A stretch of DNA of 64,000 nucleotides, from the NCBI RefSeq assembly GCF_001705435.1, contig NZ_MDEN01000066.1, forward strand, positions 62,001 through 126,000, in the 5' to 3' direction. The notes under the pieces are model-generated. The model was not told the origin of the DNA, made no database searches, and saw only the letters and a program-made list of their open reading frames with translations. A program made the translations under genes and the position numbers. The first letter of the stretch is position 1, and every line of letters starts with the position of its first letter. Positions 45,046 through 54,107 of this stretch are shown here, piece by piece. The stretch is from Pseudomonas graminis (lineage in GTDB: Bacteria; Pseudomonadota; Gammaproteobacteria; Pseudomonadales; Pseudomonadaceae).

Positions 45046-45091
45046 GCACCGTTGTGGTGCCAAGTAATTGTATACAGGGCCGTTTTGGTGC
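45046..45091. promoter_or_regulatory. NtrC enhancer sites of glnA
   Basis: GCACCGTTGTGGTGC (45046-45060) is a perfect GCACC-N5-GGTGC dyad. GGGCCGTTTTGGTGC (45077-45091) is a weaker second site with an intact right half. They are 31 bp apart, three helical turns, and about 105 and 135 bp before the predicted glnA start point, standard enhancer distance. Confidence 0.8.
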
Positions 45092-45118
45092 GTGGACGAT
45101 TGACTGTACGATAACTGG

Positions 45119-45146
45119 TTAAACCTTGAGCAATTTCCGCTATAAT
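45119..45146 (+). promoter_or_regulatory. Sigma-70 type promoter of thiI
   Basis: TTAAAC (45119-45124) and a perfect TATAAT (45141-45146) are 16 bp apart. The thiI start codon follows 42 bp after the -10 box. Confidence 0.6.
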
Positions 45147-45188
45147 CCGCGCCCCCCTTTTTCGACCGGGACCTAGCGCGCTGTTTTC

Positions 45189-46643
45189 ATGAAATTAATC
45201 GTCAAAGTCTTCCCAGAAATCACTATCAAAAGCCGGCCTGTGCGCAAGCGCTTCATCAAACAGCTGGCCAAGAACATCCGCACGGTACTCCGCGATCTGG
45301 ACCCGGCGTTGGTGGTGGATGGCGTGTGGGACAACCTTGAGGTCGAAACCAGGGTCGAGGATGCCAAAGTGCTGCGCGAGATGACCGAGCGGCTGAGCTG
45401 CATGCCCGGCATCACGCACTTTCTGCAGGTTGACCAGTATCCGCTGGGCGACATGGAAGACATCTATGAGAAGTGCAAGCTGCACTTCGGCGATGCGATC
45501 CCCGGCAAGATATTCGGGGTGCGCTGCAAGCGAGCGGGTCATCACGACTTCAGCTCCATGGACGTCGAGAAGTACGTCGGCAGCAAGCTGCGCCGTGAAT
45601 GCAACGCCGCCGGCATCTCGCTGAAGGCCCCGGAAGTCGAAGTCAGAATCGAAATCCGCGACCAGCGCCTGTTCGTGATTCACAGCCAGCACAACGGCAT
45701 GGGCGGTTATCCGCTGGGTTCGCTTGAGCAGACCCTGATCCTGATGTCCGGTGGTTTTGACTCCACCGTGGCCGCGTACCAGATCATGCGTCGTGGCCTG
45801 ATGAGCCATTTCTGCTTCTTCAACCTGGGCGGACGTGCCCACGAGCTGGGCGTGATGGAAGTCGCGCACTTCATCTGGAAGAAGTACGGCAGCTCCCAGC
45901 GCGTGCTGTTTGTCAGCGTACCGTTCGAGGAAGTTCTGGGAGAAATTCTCGGAAAAGTCGATAACAGTCATATGGGCGTAGTATTGAAGCGTATGATGTT
46001 GCGCGCCGCGACGAACATTGCCGACCGGCTGGAAATCGACGCGCTGGTCACCGGCGAGGCGATTTCCCAGGTGTCCAGCCAGACGCTGCCCAACCTGTCG
46101 GTCATTGATTGCGTGACGGAGAAGCTGGTCTTGCGGCCGCTGATCGCCAGTCACAAGCAGGACATCATTGACCTGGCCGATCAGATCGGCACCGGCGATT
46201 TTGCCCGGCACATGCCCGAATACTGCGGGGTGATTTCGGTGAACCCGAAGACCGCTGCCAAGCGCAACCGGGTCGAGCACGAAGAAAAATCGTTCGACAT
46301 GGCCGTGCTCGAGCGTGCGCTTGAAAACGCTCGTCTGGTACCGATCGATCGCGTGATCGAGGAATTGGGCCAGGACGTTCAGATTGAAGAAGTTGGTCAG
46401 GCGCTGGCCGGGCAAGTGGTCATCGACATCCGTCACCCGGATGACGCTGAAGACCGCCCGCTGGCGCTGACTGGCGTTGAAGTACAAACGCTGCCGTTCT
46501 TTGCATTGAACAGCCGTTTCAAGGAACTGGATGATACGCGCCAGTACCTGCTCTATTGCGACAAAGGCGTCATGAGTCGCCTGCATGCTCATCATCTGCT
46601 CAGTGAGGGGCATGCCAATGTGCGCGTTTATCGACCGAGCTAA
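45189..46643 (+). CDS. thiI: tRNA 4-thiouridine synthase ThiI
   Basis: A 484-residue enzyme for 4-thiouridine at tRNA position 8 and for sulfur transfer to thiamine thiazole. Domains in order: ferredoxin-like and THUMP (about 1-165), the ATP-pyrophosphatase domain with LMSGGFDSTVAAYQIMRRG (about 185), and a C-terminal rhodanese domain (about 395-484) with the sulfur-carrying Cys in LLYCDKGVMSR. The presence of the rhodanese domain marks the gamma-proteobacterial form. It is divergent from glnA. Confidence 0.95.
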   Translation: MKLIVKVFPEITIKSRPVRKRFIKQLAKNIRTVLRDLDPALVVDGVWDNLEVETRVEDAKVLREMTERLSCMPGITHFLQVDQYPLGDMEDIYEKCKLHFGDAIPGKIFGVRCKRAGHHDFSSMDVEKYVGSKLRRECNAAGISLKAPEVEVRIEIRDQRLFVIHSQHNGMGGYPLGSLEQTLILMSGGFDSTVAAYQIMRRGLMSHFCFFNLGGRAHELGVMEVAHFIWKKYGSSQRVLFVSVPFEEVLGEILGKVDNSHMGVVLKRMMLRAATNIADRLEIDALVTGEAISQVSSQTLPNLSVIDCVTEKLVLRPLIASHKQDIIDLADQIGTGDFARHMPEYCGVISVNPKTAAKRNRVEHEEKSFDMAVLERALENARLVPIDRVIEELGQDVQIEEVGQALAGQVVIDIRHPDDAEDRPLALTGVEVQTLPFFALNSRFKELDDTRQYLLYCDKGVMSRLHAHHLLSEGHANVRVYRPS

Positions 46644-46783
46644 GTGCCCGGGGCTGTTTGCCTGTGGCTTGCGTCACCGGCCCCCCGACACCAGTCGTCA
46701 GCCGTAACGGCTTTCGCCGGCTCCACCGTTCATAGCTGCCTACAATCAGACAGCTGACCGAATCCTCTGATCGAGATACACAA

Positions 46784-48604
46784 GTGATCGAAAATCTACG
46801 CAACATCGCCATCATTGCTCACGTTGACCACGGTAAAACTACCCTCGTCGACAAGCTTCTGCGCCAGTCCGGCACCCTTGAGCGCAACGAGCTCAACGAC
46901 GAACGCGTGATGGACTCCAACGACCAGGAAAAAGAACGCGGTATTACCATTCTCGCGAAGAACACCGCGATCAACTGGAATGGCTACCACATCAACATCG
47001 TTGACACCCCGGGCCACGCCGACTTCGGCGGTGAAGTAGAGCGCGTGATGTCGATGGTTGACTCCGTTCTGCTGCTGGTCGACGCCCAAGACGGCCCTAT
47101 GCCGCAAACGCGTTTCGTGACCAAGAAGGCTTTCGAAGCCGGCCTGCGTCCAATCGTCTGCATCAACAAGGTTGACCGTCCAGGCGCGCGTCCGGACTGG
47201 GTTCTGGACCAGATCTTCGACCTGTTCGACAACCTCGGTGCTACCGAAGAACAGCTGGACTTCAAAGTCGTCTACGCCTCGGCCCTGAACGGTATTGCCG
47301 GTCTGGATCACACCGACATGGCTGAAGACATGACCCCGCTGTACCAGTCGATCGTCGACAACGTCCCTGCGCCAAAGGTTGACCGTGACGGTCCGTTCCA
47401 GATGCAGATCTCGGCACTGGACTACAACAGCTTCCTGGGCGTCATCGGTGTTGGCCGTATCGCTCGTGGCCGCGTCAAGCCAAACACTCCGGTTGTTGCG
47501 ATCGGTGCCGACGGCAAGCGCCGCAACGGCCGTATCCTGAAGCTGATGGGTCACCACGGTCTGCACCGCATCGACGTCGAAGAAGCTGCTGCTGGCGACA
47601 TCGTTTGCATCAGCGGTATGGAATCGCTGTTCATCTCCGACACTCTGTGCCACCCGGACACAGTGGAAGCGATGAAGCCGCTGACCGTTGACGAACCCAC
47701 CGTTTCGATGACCTTCCAGGTCAACGACTCGCCGTTCTGCGGTAAAGAAGGCAAGTTCGTGACGTCCCGTAACATCAAGGAGCGTCTGGACAAGGAGCTG
47801 CTGTACAACGTTGCTCTGCGCGTTGAAGAAGGCGACTCGGCTGACAAGTTCAAGGTCTCCGGCCGTGGTGAGCTGCACTTGTCGGTACTGATCGAAACCA
47901 TGCGTCGCGAAGGCTTCGAAATGGGTGTCGGTCGTCCTGAAGTGATCATCCGTCAGGTAGACGGCGTGAAGCAGGAACCGTTTGAAAACGTGACCATTGA
48001 TACCCCGGAAGAATCCCAGGGCAAGGTCATGGAAGAGATGGGTCTGCGTAAGGGCGACCTGACCAACATGGTGCCGGATGGCAAAGGCCGTGTGCGTCTG
48101 GAATACAACATCCCTGCTCGTGGCCTGATTGGTTTCCGTAACCAGTTCCTGACCCTGACCAACGGTGCTGGCATCCTGACCTCGATCTTTGACCGCTACG
48201 ACACCATGAAGTCCGGCGACATGTCCGGTCGTCAGAACGGCGTTCTGGTATCGGTTGAGACCGGCAAGGCACTGACCTATTCCCTGGAAACCCTGCAGGC
48301 GCGCGGCAAGCTGTTCGTCGAGCACGGTCAGGAGATCTACAACGGTCAGATCGTTGGCTTGAACAGCCGCGATAACGACATGGGCGTGAACCCAACCAAA
48401 GGCAAGAAGCTCGACAACATGCGTGCTTCGGGCAAAGACGAAACCATCGCTCTGGTTCCACCTGTTCGCTTCACCCTGGAACAGGCTCTGGAATTCATCC
48501 AGGACGACGAGCTGTGCGAAGTCACCCCTAAGTCGATCCGTCTTCGCAAGAAGATCCTCGACGAAGGCGAGCGTACCCGTGCTGCCAAGAAAGCCAAGGC
48601 GTAA
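46784..48604 (+). CDS. typA: Ribosome-associated GTPase TypA/BipA
   Basis: A 606-residue translational GTPase. G1 is AHVDHGKTT, G3 DTPGHADFGG, and G4 NKVDRPGARPD; EF-G-like domains II, III and V follow, and the family-specific C-terminal domain ends in a Lys/Arg/Ala-rich tail. The start codon is GTG. It acts in 50S subunit assembly and stress adaptation. It follows thiI by 140 bp and has its own terminator. Confidence 0.96.
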   Translation: MIENLRNIAIIAHVDHGKTTLVDKLLRQSGTLERNELNDERVMDSNDQEKERGITILAKNTAINWNGYHINIVDTPGHADFGGEVERVMSMVDSVLLLVDAQDGPMPQTRFVTKKAFEAGLRPIVCINKVDRPGARPDWVLDQIFDLFDNLGATEEQLDFKVVYASALNGIAGLDHTDMAEDMTPLYQSIVDNVPAPKVDRDGPFQMQISALDYNSFLGVIGVGRIARGRVKPNTPVVAIGADGKRRNGRILKLMGHHGLHRIDVEEAAAGDIVCISGMESLFISDTLCHPDTVEAMKPLTVDEPTVSMTFQVNDSPFCGKEGKFVTSRNIKERLDKELLYNVALRVEEGDSADKFKVSGRGELHLSVLIETMRREGFEMGVGRPEVIIRQVDGVKQEPFENVTIDTPEESQGKVMEEMGLRKGDLTNMVPDGKGRVRLEYNIPARGLIGFRNQFLTLTNGAGILTSIFDRYDTMKSGDMSGRQNGVLVSVETGKALTYSLETLQARGKLFVEHGQEIYNGQIVGLNSRDNDMGVNPTKGKKLDNMRASGKDETIALVPPVRFTLEQALEFIQDDELCEVTPKSIRLRKKILDEGERTRAAKKAKA

Positions 48605-48621
48605 CTAGCCCCGGCTGAACG

Positions 48622-48658
48622 AAAACGCCCCCGGTCGAAAGGCCGGGGGCGTTTTTGT
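48622..48658 (+). terminator. Rho-independent terminator of typA
   Basis: AACGCCCCCGG and CCGGGGGCGTT form an 11-bp stem followed by TTTTGTTTG, 20 bp after the typA stop. Confidence 0.9.
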
Positions 48659-48719
48659 TTGTCTGCGTTTTGGTTTGGCCGGTGTCGATGCTGTGAGGGC
48701 GATGTCGCTCAATCCGGCG

Positions 48720-48789
48720 TCTTCCCGGCTAAAGCCGGTCCCACTAAGGTCTGCGCGCCTTTGGTAGGACCGGCTTCAGCCGGGAAGGC
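48720..48789. repeat. Inverted REP pair after typA
   Basis: CTTCCCGGCTAAAGCCGGTC and the inverse GTAGGACCGGCTTCAGCCGG face each other across about 25 bp, the same class as the 18.9-19.4 kb array. It lies between two convergent genes. Confidence 0.85.
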
Positions 48790-48811
48790 GTACGCGAGCA
48801 CTATAGAAGGC

Positions 48812-49267
48812 TTAGAACTTCAACGGCACCCGACCGGAGTTCGAGTTCAGCGTACCGGTAGCTTCGCGCACGACTTCTTTCGGTTTATAGGCGCAATAAC
48901 CCGGGCGCGGGCCGATCTTCGGGTGGTTGCGGCAAGTGTCGGGGCGTTTGTCATAGATGGTGCACAGCCGGCTCTTGCGATCCAGGTACAGGCAATCGTT
49001 GTTGCTCATGCGCTGGAGGGTGAAGATCCCGGACTTCTGATTGAAGCGCTCGACGATCCCGTCCTTCTGCAAGCGTTTGGCGATGTTCTTCGGGTTATCG
49101 CCCTGTTCGAACTCGTCGACGATGCCGATGCGGATCAGGTCCTTGATCTTCACTTCCACAGGGAGCGTGCAGCAACTGGAAACACAGCCTCCGCACATGT
49201 AGCTGGAATATTTCTGCCAGGTCTCGATGCGGTCGAGTTCTGCAGCGGCGATCAAGGTGGGTTTCAT
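48812..49267 (-). CDS. YkgJ-family cysteine cluster protein
   Basis: A 151-residue protein with the cysteine pattern of this probable metal- or Fe-S-binding family: CGGCVSSCCTLP near residue 25, CLYLDRKSRLCTIYDKRPDT near 93 and CRNHP, with a final Cys in PGYCAY. The function is unknown. It stands alone on the minus strand between the typA terminator and the DUF3482 gene. Confidence 0.85.
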   Translation of the reverse strand: MKPTLIAAAELDRIETWQKYSSYMCGGCVSSCCTLPVEVKIKDLIRIGIVDEFEQGDNPKNIAKRLQKDGIVERFNQKSGIFTLQRMSNNDCLYLDRKSRLCTIYDKRPDTCRNHPKIGPRPGYCAYKPKEVVREATGTLNSNSGRVPLKF

Positions 49268-49388
49268 GCGCGTGTGCTTCCGGGTGTATCGGGCGCGCGA
49301 TCATACCGGTCCGCGCGCAATTCCCCTATCGCAAAATCGTCGGGGCGACTGTCGGCTGCTGACCGGTAGATCATTGCGGCCGCCCATT

Positions 49389-50774
49389 TCAGACCAGCAC
49401 GGTCTTTGCCAAGGCCTCCACTTGCTCCTGCCGCTCGCTCTGGTTCAGCTTTGCGCCAGGATTCAGCGACGACCATTGCGGATGCGCTCGCGCCTTGTGC
49501 AGCGCCTCCGGCAGCTTGCCTTCGCGCCAGGTCTTGTCCAGAGGCGCGGTCAGTTTGATACTCTCCATGGCGGCGTGGCCGCGCACTTCCAGCGCTTGCA
49601 GCAATTGCCGTTGGCGCAGCGCCAACAGTCGCAGCACGGCATCGTCGACCGTCAGTTCGCGCTGCCCCTTGAATTTGTCCATCAGCCGCCCGCCGTAACT
49701 GCGCGCTGTTTGCAGAGCGCCGCCGGCAATCGCGCCGACCAGTGCCGCCGCACCCAGCGTGATGCCGCCCACCAGCAAGTCCACGCCTGCACCTGCCGCC
49801 GCGCCCGCAGCAATACCGCCACCCACGCGTACGCCCAGCAATTTCAGGGTTTCGGGATTGAACAGGTCATCCCCCCAGCGGCCATCCATCAACGGCAAAT
49901 CGCTGGCCGAGGCATCTTCTCGACGAAACGCGTAGAGCTTGAGCAGCGACTCGACGCAACGTTGTTCGCGCTGGCGCACGGCTTTGCGCAGATCGTCGAT
50001 GGCGGCCTGTACCTGACCGGAATCCGTCGCAACACTTCGGCGGCAGGCAGCGCAGTCCAGCAACAGCTCGGAGATCAGCCTGGCGGCGCTCTGCTTGCGA
50101 GCCTCACGCTGGGCCTGCTGATCTGCGATGAGACGCTCCAGTCTGCCGCGGGAGGTTTCCAGCAGCAGGGCCAGGCTTTCATACAGACGGCGTTCGCCAT
50201 CTTCGGGCGGTGCAACGCTGTCAAAACGCACCAGCGCGTGCAGGCCGAGACGCGCCAGCGCTTCACGCCAGTCCGGTTCGCGCTGCTGCGCACTGCTGAC
50301 AAAATTGAGCACGGGCAGCAACGGCTTGCCGCAACTGGCAAGCACGGCCAGCTCGTCGCGGTACTTGGCAAGCACCGGCTCTCGCGCGTCAATCACGTAC
50401 AGGCCGGCGTCGGAGGCGAGTAGCTGACGAAGCACTTTGGCCTCCTGTTCAAAACGCTGGCGCGCCTCGCTGCCTTCCAGAAAGCGCCCGAGCCGCGCCG
50501 GGCCGTCGAGCCGTTCGCCGGGTCGGTCCAGCCGCTCGAGGTAATCAAGCAGGGCGATGGCGTCTTCCAGGCCGGGCGTGTCGTACAGCTCCAGCAGCGC
50601 TTCGCCATCCACCGACAACCGCGCGCCTTCGACGTGCCGGGTGGTGCTCGGGCGGTGGGAGACTTCGCCGAAGCCGACGTCGCGGGTGAGCGTGCGCAAC
50701 AGTGAGGTTTTGCCGACGTTGGTGTGGCCGACCACGGCCAGTTTCAACGGGCGAATTGCGTCCTTGTCAGTCAT
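49389..50774 (-). CDS. GTPase with DUF3482 domain
   Basis: A 461-residue P-loop GTPase. G1 is GHTNVGKTS (about 16), the G2/switch region HRPSTTRHVEG, and G3 DTPG (about 65). The C-terminal half (about 290-460) is DUF3482, with a glycine-zipper membrane segment (GGGIAAGAAAGAGVDLLVGG). The G4 motif is degenerate. It overlaps the DUF2868 gene by 8 bp and pairs with it in many Pseudomonas genomes, which suggests that the two proteins work together at the membrane. The function is unknown. Confidence 0.85.
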   Translation of the reverse strand: MTDKDAIRPLKLAVVGHTNVGKTSLLRTLTRDVGFGEVSHRPSTTRHVEGARLSVDGEALLELYDTPGLEDAIALLDYLERLDRPGERLDGPARLGRFLEGSEARQRFEQEAKVLRQLLASDAGLYVIDAREPVLAKYRDELAVLASCGKPLLPVLNFVSSAQQREPDWREALARLGLHALVRFDSVAPPEDGERRLYESLALLLETSRGRLERLIADQQAQREARKQSAARLISELLLDCAACRRSVATDSGQVQAAIDDLRKAVRQREQRCVESLLKLYAFRREDASASDLPLMDGRWGDDLFNPETLKLLGVRVGGGIAAGAAAGAGVDLLVGGITLGAAALVGAIAGGALQTARSYGGRLMDKFKGQRELTVDDAVLRLLALRQRQLLQALEVRGHAAMESIKLTAPLDKTWREGKLPEALHKARAHPQWSSLNPGAKLNQSERQEQVEALAKTVLV

Positions 50775-52146
50775 GCCCGCTCTCCAGCCAGGTCATCGGC
50801 GCACTGTCGGTCCAGTGCAGTTCAAGCTGCTGCAGCGCCGTGTGCCAATCCTCCAGTCGGTCGGCGTCCAGCGCCTGTCCGGTGGGGGCCGGCAACAGCC
50901 AGATGCGCGTCGCGGTGGCGCAGCGAGCCAACTCGGCAATCAACGCCAGGCTGCCGCGATCCGGCGAGCGACGTGGATCGCAGGCGATGGCAAGACGCGC
51001 AGGCGGGTAGCGTGTCAGTTGGTCGAGCAGTGTGCGCCTTGACTCACGGGAGTCGAGAATGCCGGCGTTGACCACGCTGTCGGGCAGCTCGGGCGGCCAC
51101 GGCTGCTGATTGTCCAGCTCGATGGCGACCAGCAGCGCGCCCTGGCTTTCGCTCGCTGACGGACCGGTGACCACGGTGTGAAGCTCGGGAGGCGCGGCAT
51201 CGTTGATGCCCAGCCGTTCGCTGCTGGGCATCAAGCGCTCGCGCAGCTCGACGAAACCGGGATGGCTCAGATCCAGTGACAACCCTCGTCGACCCACGCG
51301 CCAACGCAGGTAACACAGCATCGTCAGCAGCAAGCGCGGCACAATACCGAACACCACCAGCACGCCGACCAGCCATCCAGCCCAGGCCTGACGGGCGTTT
51401 TCGATGGCGAGCGCGTTATCACCGCTGGCGCGGATCATCGACTCGGTGGGGACGCTGAAACCGAGAAGCGAGGGGATTGCTCCCAGGCCTCGGGTCAGGC
51501 TGACAAAGGTGTCGCTGCCCAGAATGGTGGTTTCCCAGACGAAGCCGTAGCGCCGCGTCGCCATCAGTAACAGCAGCAGCGTCAGGGCGCTGACCAAGGC
51601 GAGCAGCCACAAGCCGTTGACGCAGATACCCAGCACCCAGCGGTTCAGGCGCTTGCGTTGCAGCAGCAATATCAACGCCGGCGCGAGCTGCGCCGCCTGG
51701 GCATCGCGCGCCAGTTTCTCGCTTAGCCACAGCCAGAGGCGACCGAGGCCGGCGGTACTTTCCCCGACGAAGAGCACGCCGATGGCCCAACTCAACAGCA
51801 GAATCAGGTTAAGCCCGAGCAGGCTGCCGAGCGCCCAGAACACATTGACGGGCGTCTGGCCGTCGCCCAAGGCAGCGAACGCCAGTCCGGCGCCGCTGAC
51901 CACCGCGAACACCGCCAGCACGATCAACGCCAGGCGCGCGCCTTGTTTCCAGTGATGCAGCGCCTTGAGCATGCCGTCGCGTTCGGCGAGCCACAGGGCG
52001 CGGTGTTTGATCCGGGTTTGCAGGTCGCTCGCCGAGGCGCGTGCGCGGCGGTTGGCTTCTTCGTCTTCGAGCGCGCCGGCGTGTTCTTCACGCAGGCGCA
52101 CGGCTTCGGTCAGCCAGAGTTCATCAAGGGGAGTCAGTGCAGTCAC
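50767..52146 (-). CDS. DUF2868 membrane protein
   Basis: A 459-residue membrane protein of unknown function. The start is GTG at 52146, giving TALTPLDELWLTEAVRLREE; the frame extends to 52815, but that part overlaps folA and is not coding. Four hydrophobic segments (about 72-100, 110-130, 190-215 and 275-300) are followed by a soluble C-terminal domain (about 330-459) of Rossmann-like character. It is the first gene of a pair with the DUF3482 GTPase and is divergent from folA. Confidence 0.82.
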   Translation of the reverse strand: MTALTPLDELWLTEAVRLREEHAGALEDEEANRRARASASDLQTRIKHRALWLAERDGMLKALHHWKQGARLALIVLAVFAVVSGAGLAFAALGDGQTPVNVFWALGSLLGLNLILLLSWAIGVLFVGESTAGLGRLWLWLSEKLARDAQAAQLAPALILLLQRKRLNRWVLGICVNGLWLLALVSALTLLLLLMATRRYGFVWETTILGSDTFVSLTRGLGAIPSLLGFSVPTESMIRASGDNALAIENARQAWAGWLVGVLVVFGIVPRLLLTMLCYLRWRVGRRGLSLDLSHPGFVELRERLMPSSERLGINDAAPPELHTVVTGPSASESQGALLVAIELDNQQPWPPELPDSVVNAGILDSRESRRTLLDQLTRYPPARLAIACDPRRSPDRGSLALIAELARCATATRIWLLPAPTGQALDADRLEDWHTALQQLELHWTDSAPMTWLESGHD

Positions 52147-52278
52147 GCGGCGTCTCGTCGGTAAAGTCGTGGTTGAGCATAACCGGTGTGGCTGCGATCG
52201 CGCAGCGAACGGGTATCGGTGCTTGGACCGCGTGGCGAGCGAATGTGCTGGGGCAGGGCGCTCTGATATCCTCGCGCC

Positions 52279-52791
52279 ATGAAAAAACATCTCCCCCTGA
52301 GCTTGATCGCCGCACTCGCTGAAAACCGGGTGATCGGCGTCGACAATTCCATGCCCTGGCACTTGCCGGGTGATTTCAAATATTTCAAGGCGACCACGCT
52401 GGGCAAGCCGATCATCATGGGTCGCAAGACTTGGGATTCGCTCGGTCGTCCGCTGCCGGGGCGGTTGAATCTGGTGGTCACGCGCCAACAGGATTTGCAG
52501 CTTGAGGGCGCCGAGGTCTTCACCTCTCTGGAAGCGGCGGTGCACCGCGCGGAAGAGTGGGCGGCCGAGCAGGGCGTCAGTGAAGTGATGCTGATCGGCG
52601 GCGCCCAGCTTTACGGCCAGGCCCTTGAGCACGCTGACCGCCTGTACCTCACCCGCGTGGCGCTGAGTCCTGAAGGAGACGCGTGGTTTCCGGAATTCGA
52701 TCTGGCGCAGTGGAAACTGGTTTCCGACACGCCAAACCCGGCACTGGATGACAAGCCTGCGTACAGTTTCGAGGTTTGGGAGCGGGCCTGA
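52279..52791 (+). CDS. folA: Dihydrofolate reductase
   Basis: A 170-residue reductase that makes tetrahydrofolate with NADPH. Landmarks are SLIAALAENRVIGVDNSMPW (with the catalytic acid following), the substrate loop HLPGDFKYFKATTLGKPIIM, and GRKTWDSLGRPLPGR. It is the target of trimethoprim. It is divergent from the DUF2868 gene, with a 132-bp gap that holds both promoters. Confidence 0.95.
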   Translation: MKKHLPLSLIAALAENRVIGVDNSMPWHLPGDFKYFKATTLGKPIIMGRKTWDSLGRPLPGRLNLVVTRQQDLQLEGAEVFTSLEAAVHRAEEWAAEQGVSEVMLIGGAQLYGQALEHADRLYLTRVALSPEGDAWFPEFDLAQWKLVSDTPNPALDDKPAYSFEVWERA

Positions 52792-52799
52792 TATCGCTA

Positions 52800-52854
52800 T
52801 CGCGAGCAAGCTCACTCCTACAGGGGAATGCGGTCAACTGTGGGAGTGAGCAGC
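52800..52854. repeat. REP pair after folA
   Basis: TCGCGAGCAAGCTCACTCCT with ACA (52800-52822) is identical over 23 bp to the REP units around the RAYT gene at 58.2-59 kb. A partial inverse unit (TGTGGGAGTGAGCAG) follows at 52840-52854. Confidence 0.8.
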
Positions 52855-53007
52855 CCAGCGCTGTCACAAAAATGTCGTTTTCATGTCATCTGTCGTGAAT
52901 GGCGATCGGGGTGACGCCATCAGAACAGACGTTGTCGCTGACGCATCCAAACAGTCATGGCTTTTTGTTAGGGTCCTCCTCGAACCAAAAAAGGGGAGGG
53001 GATCACC

Positions 53008-54063
53008 ATGAAATTCGTACCAACATTATTGGCCACCGCGCTGTGTCTGGGTCTGGCCGGACAGGCACTCGCCACCGAACTGACCCACTGGCCTGCGCCT
53101 GCCGCCAAGCAGCTCAACGCCATGATTGCGGCAAACGCCAACAAAGGTAATTTCGCCGTTTTCGACATGGACAACACCAGCTACCGCTACGACCTGGAAG
53201 AGTCGCTGCTGCCGTTCATGGAAAACAAGGGGCTGATCACCCGCGACACACTCGATCCTTCCCTCAAGCTCATCCCGTTCAAGGACACCGCTGACCACAA
53301 GGAAAGCCTGTTCAGCTACTACTACCGGCTTTGCGAAATCGACGACATGGTCTGCTATCCGTGGGTCGCGCAAGTGTTTTCCGGCTTCACCCTCAAAGAG
53401 CTCAAAGGCTACGTCGACGAGTTGATGGCCTCTGGCAAACCCGTGCCGAGCACCTATTACGAAGGCGATGAGGTCAAGACCATCGAGGTGCCGCCGCCCA
53501 AGGTCTTCACCGGTCAGGCCGAGCTGTACAACAAGCTGATGGAAAACGGCATCGAGGTCTATGTGATGACCGCGGCCTCCGAAGAGTTGGTGCGCATGGT
53601 CGCTGCGGATCCCAAGTACGGCTACAACGTCAAGCCGCAGAACGTTATCGGCGTGACCACGCTGCTGAAGAACCGCGAGACCGGCGAACTGACCACCGCC
53701 CGCAAGCAGATCACCGCCGGCAAATACGACGAAAAGGCTAACCTCGGTCTTGAGCTGACGCCTTACCTGTGGACCCCGGCGACCTGGATGGCCGGCAAGC
53801 AGGCAGCGATTCTGACCTACATCGATCAGTGGAAAAAACCGGTGCTGGTGGGCGGCGACACCCCCACCAGCGATGGCTACATGCTGTTCCACAGCGTCGA
53901 CGTCAGCAAAGGCGGCGTTCATCTGTGGATCAACCGAAAGGACAAGTACATGACCCAGCTCAACGGCATGATGAAGACCAACGCCGAGGCTCAGGCCAAA
54001 GAGGGCTTGCCGGTCACGGCGGACAAGAACTGGGTGATCGTCAAGCCGGACGAGATTCAGTAA
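53008..54063 (+). CDS. pchP: Phosphorylcholine phosphatase PchP
   Basis: A 351-residue periplasmic HAD-superfamily phosphatase that releases choline from phosphorylcholine. The signal peptide ends at ALA (cleavage after residue 22). HAD motif I is FDMDNTS with Asp53 as nucleophile and Asp55 as acid/base, motif II is MTAAS near residue 189, and motif III is GGDTPTSDG near residue 290. These match P. aeruginosa PchP. It begins after GGGGAGGGGATCACC. Choline released here could be imported by BetT, encoded 20 kb away. Confidence 0.88.
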   Translation: MKFVPTLLATALCLGLAGQALATELTHWPAPAAKQLNAMIAANANKGNFAVFDMDNTSYRYDLEESLLPFMENKGLITRDTLDPSLKLIPFKDTADHKESLFSYYYRLCEIDDMVCYPWVAQVFSGFTLKELKGYVDELMASGKPVPSTYYEGDEVKTIEVPPPKVFTGQAELYNKLMENGIEVYVMTAASEELVRMVAADPKYGYNVKPQNVIGVTTLLKNRETGELTTARKQITAGKYDEKANLGLELTPYLWTPATWMAGKQAAILTYIDQWKKPVLVGGDTPTSDGYMLFHSVDVSKGGVHLWINRKDKYMTQLNGMMKTNAEAQAKEGLPVTADKNWVIVKPDEIQ

Positions 54064-54107
54064 GCCGTCTCATTGCGCGGCGCGGCGATTTGCCGTGTCG
54101 CACTTTT

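Noticed and set aside
46796..48325. Long minus-strand frame (509 codons) opposite typA
   Set aside because: An antisense shadow of a certain translational GTPase gene, with low-complexity composition.
52147..52815. Upstream extension of the DUF2868 frame
   Set aside because: It lies opposite folA; the family start is at the GTG at 52146.
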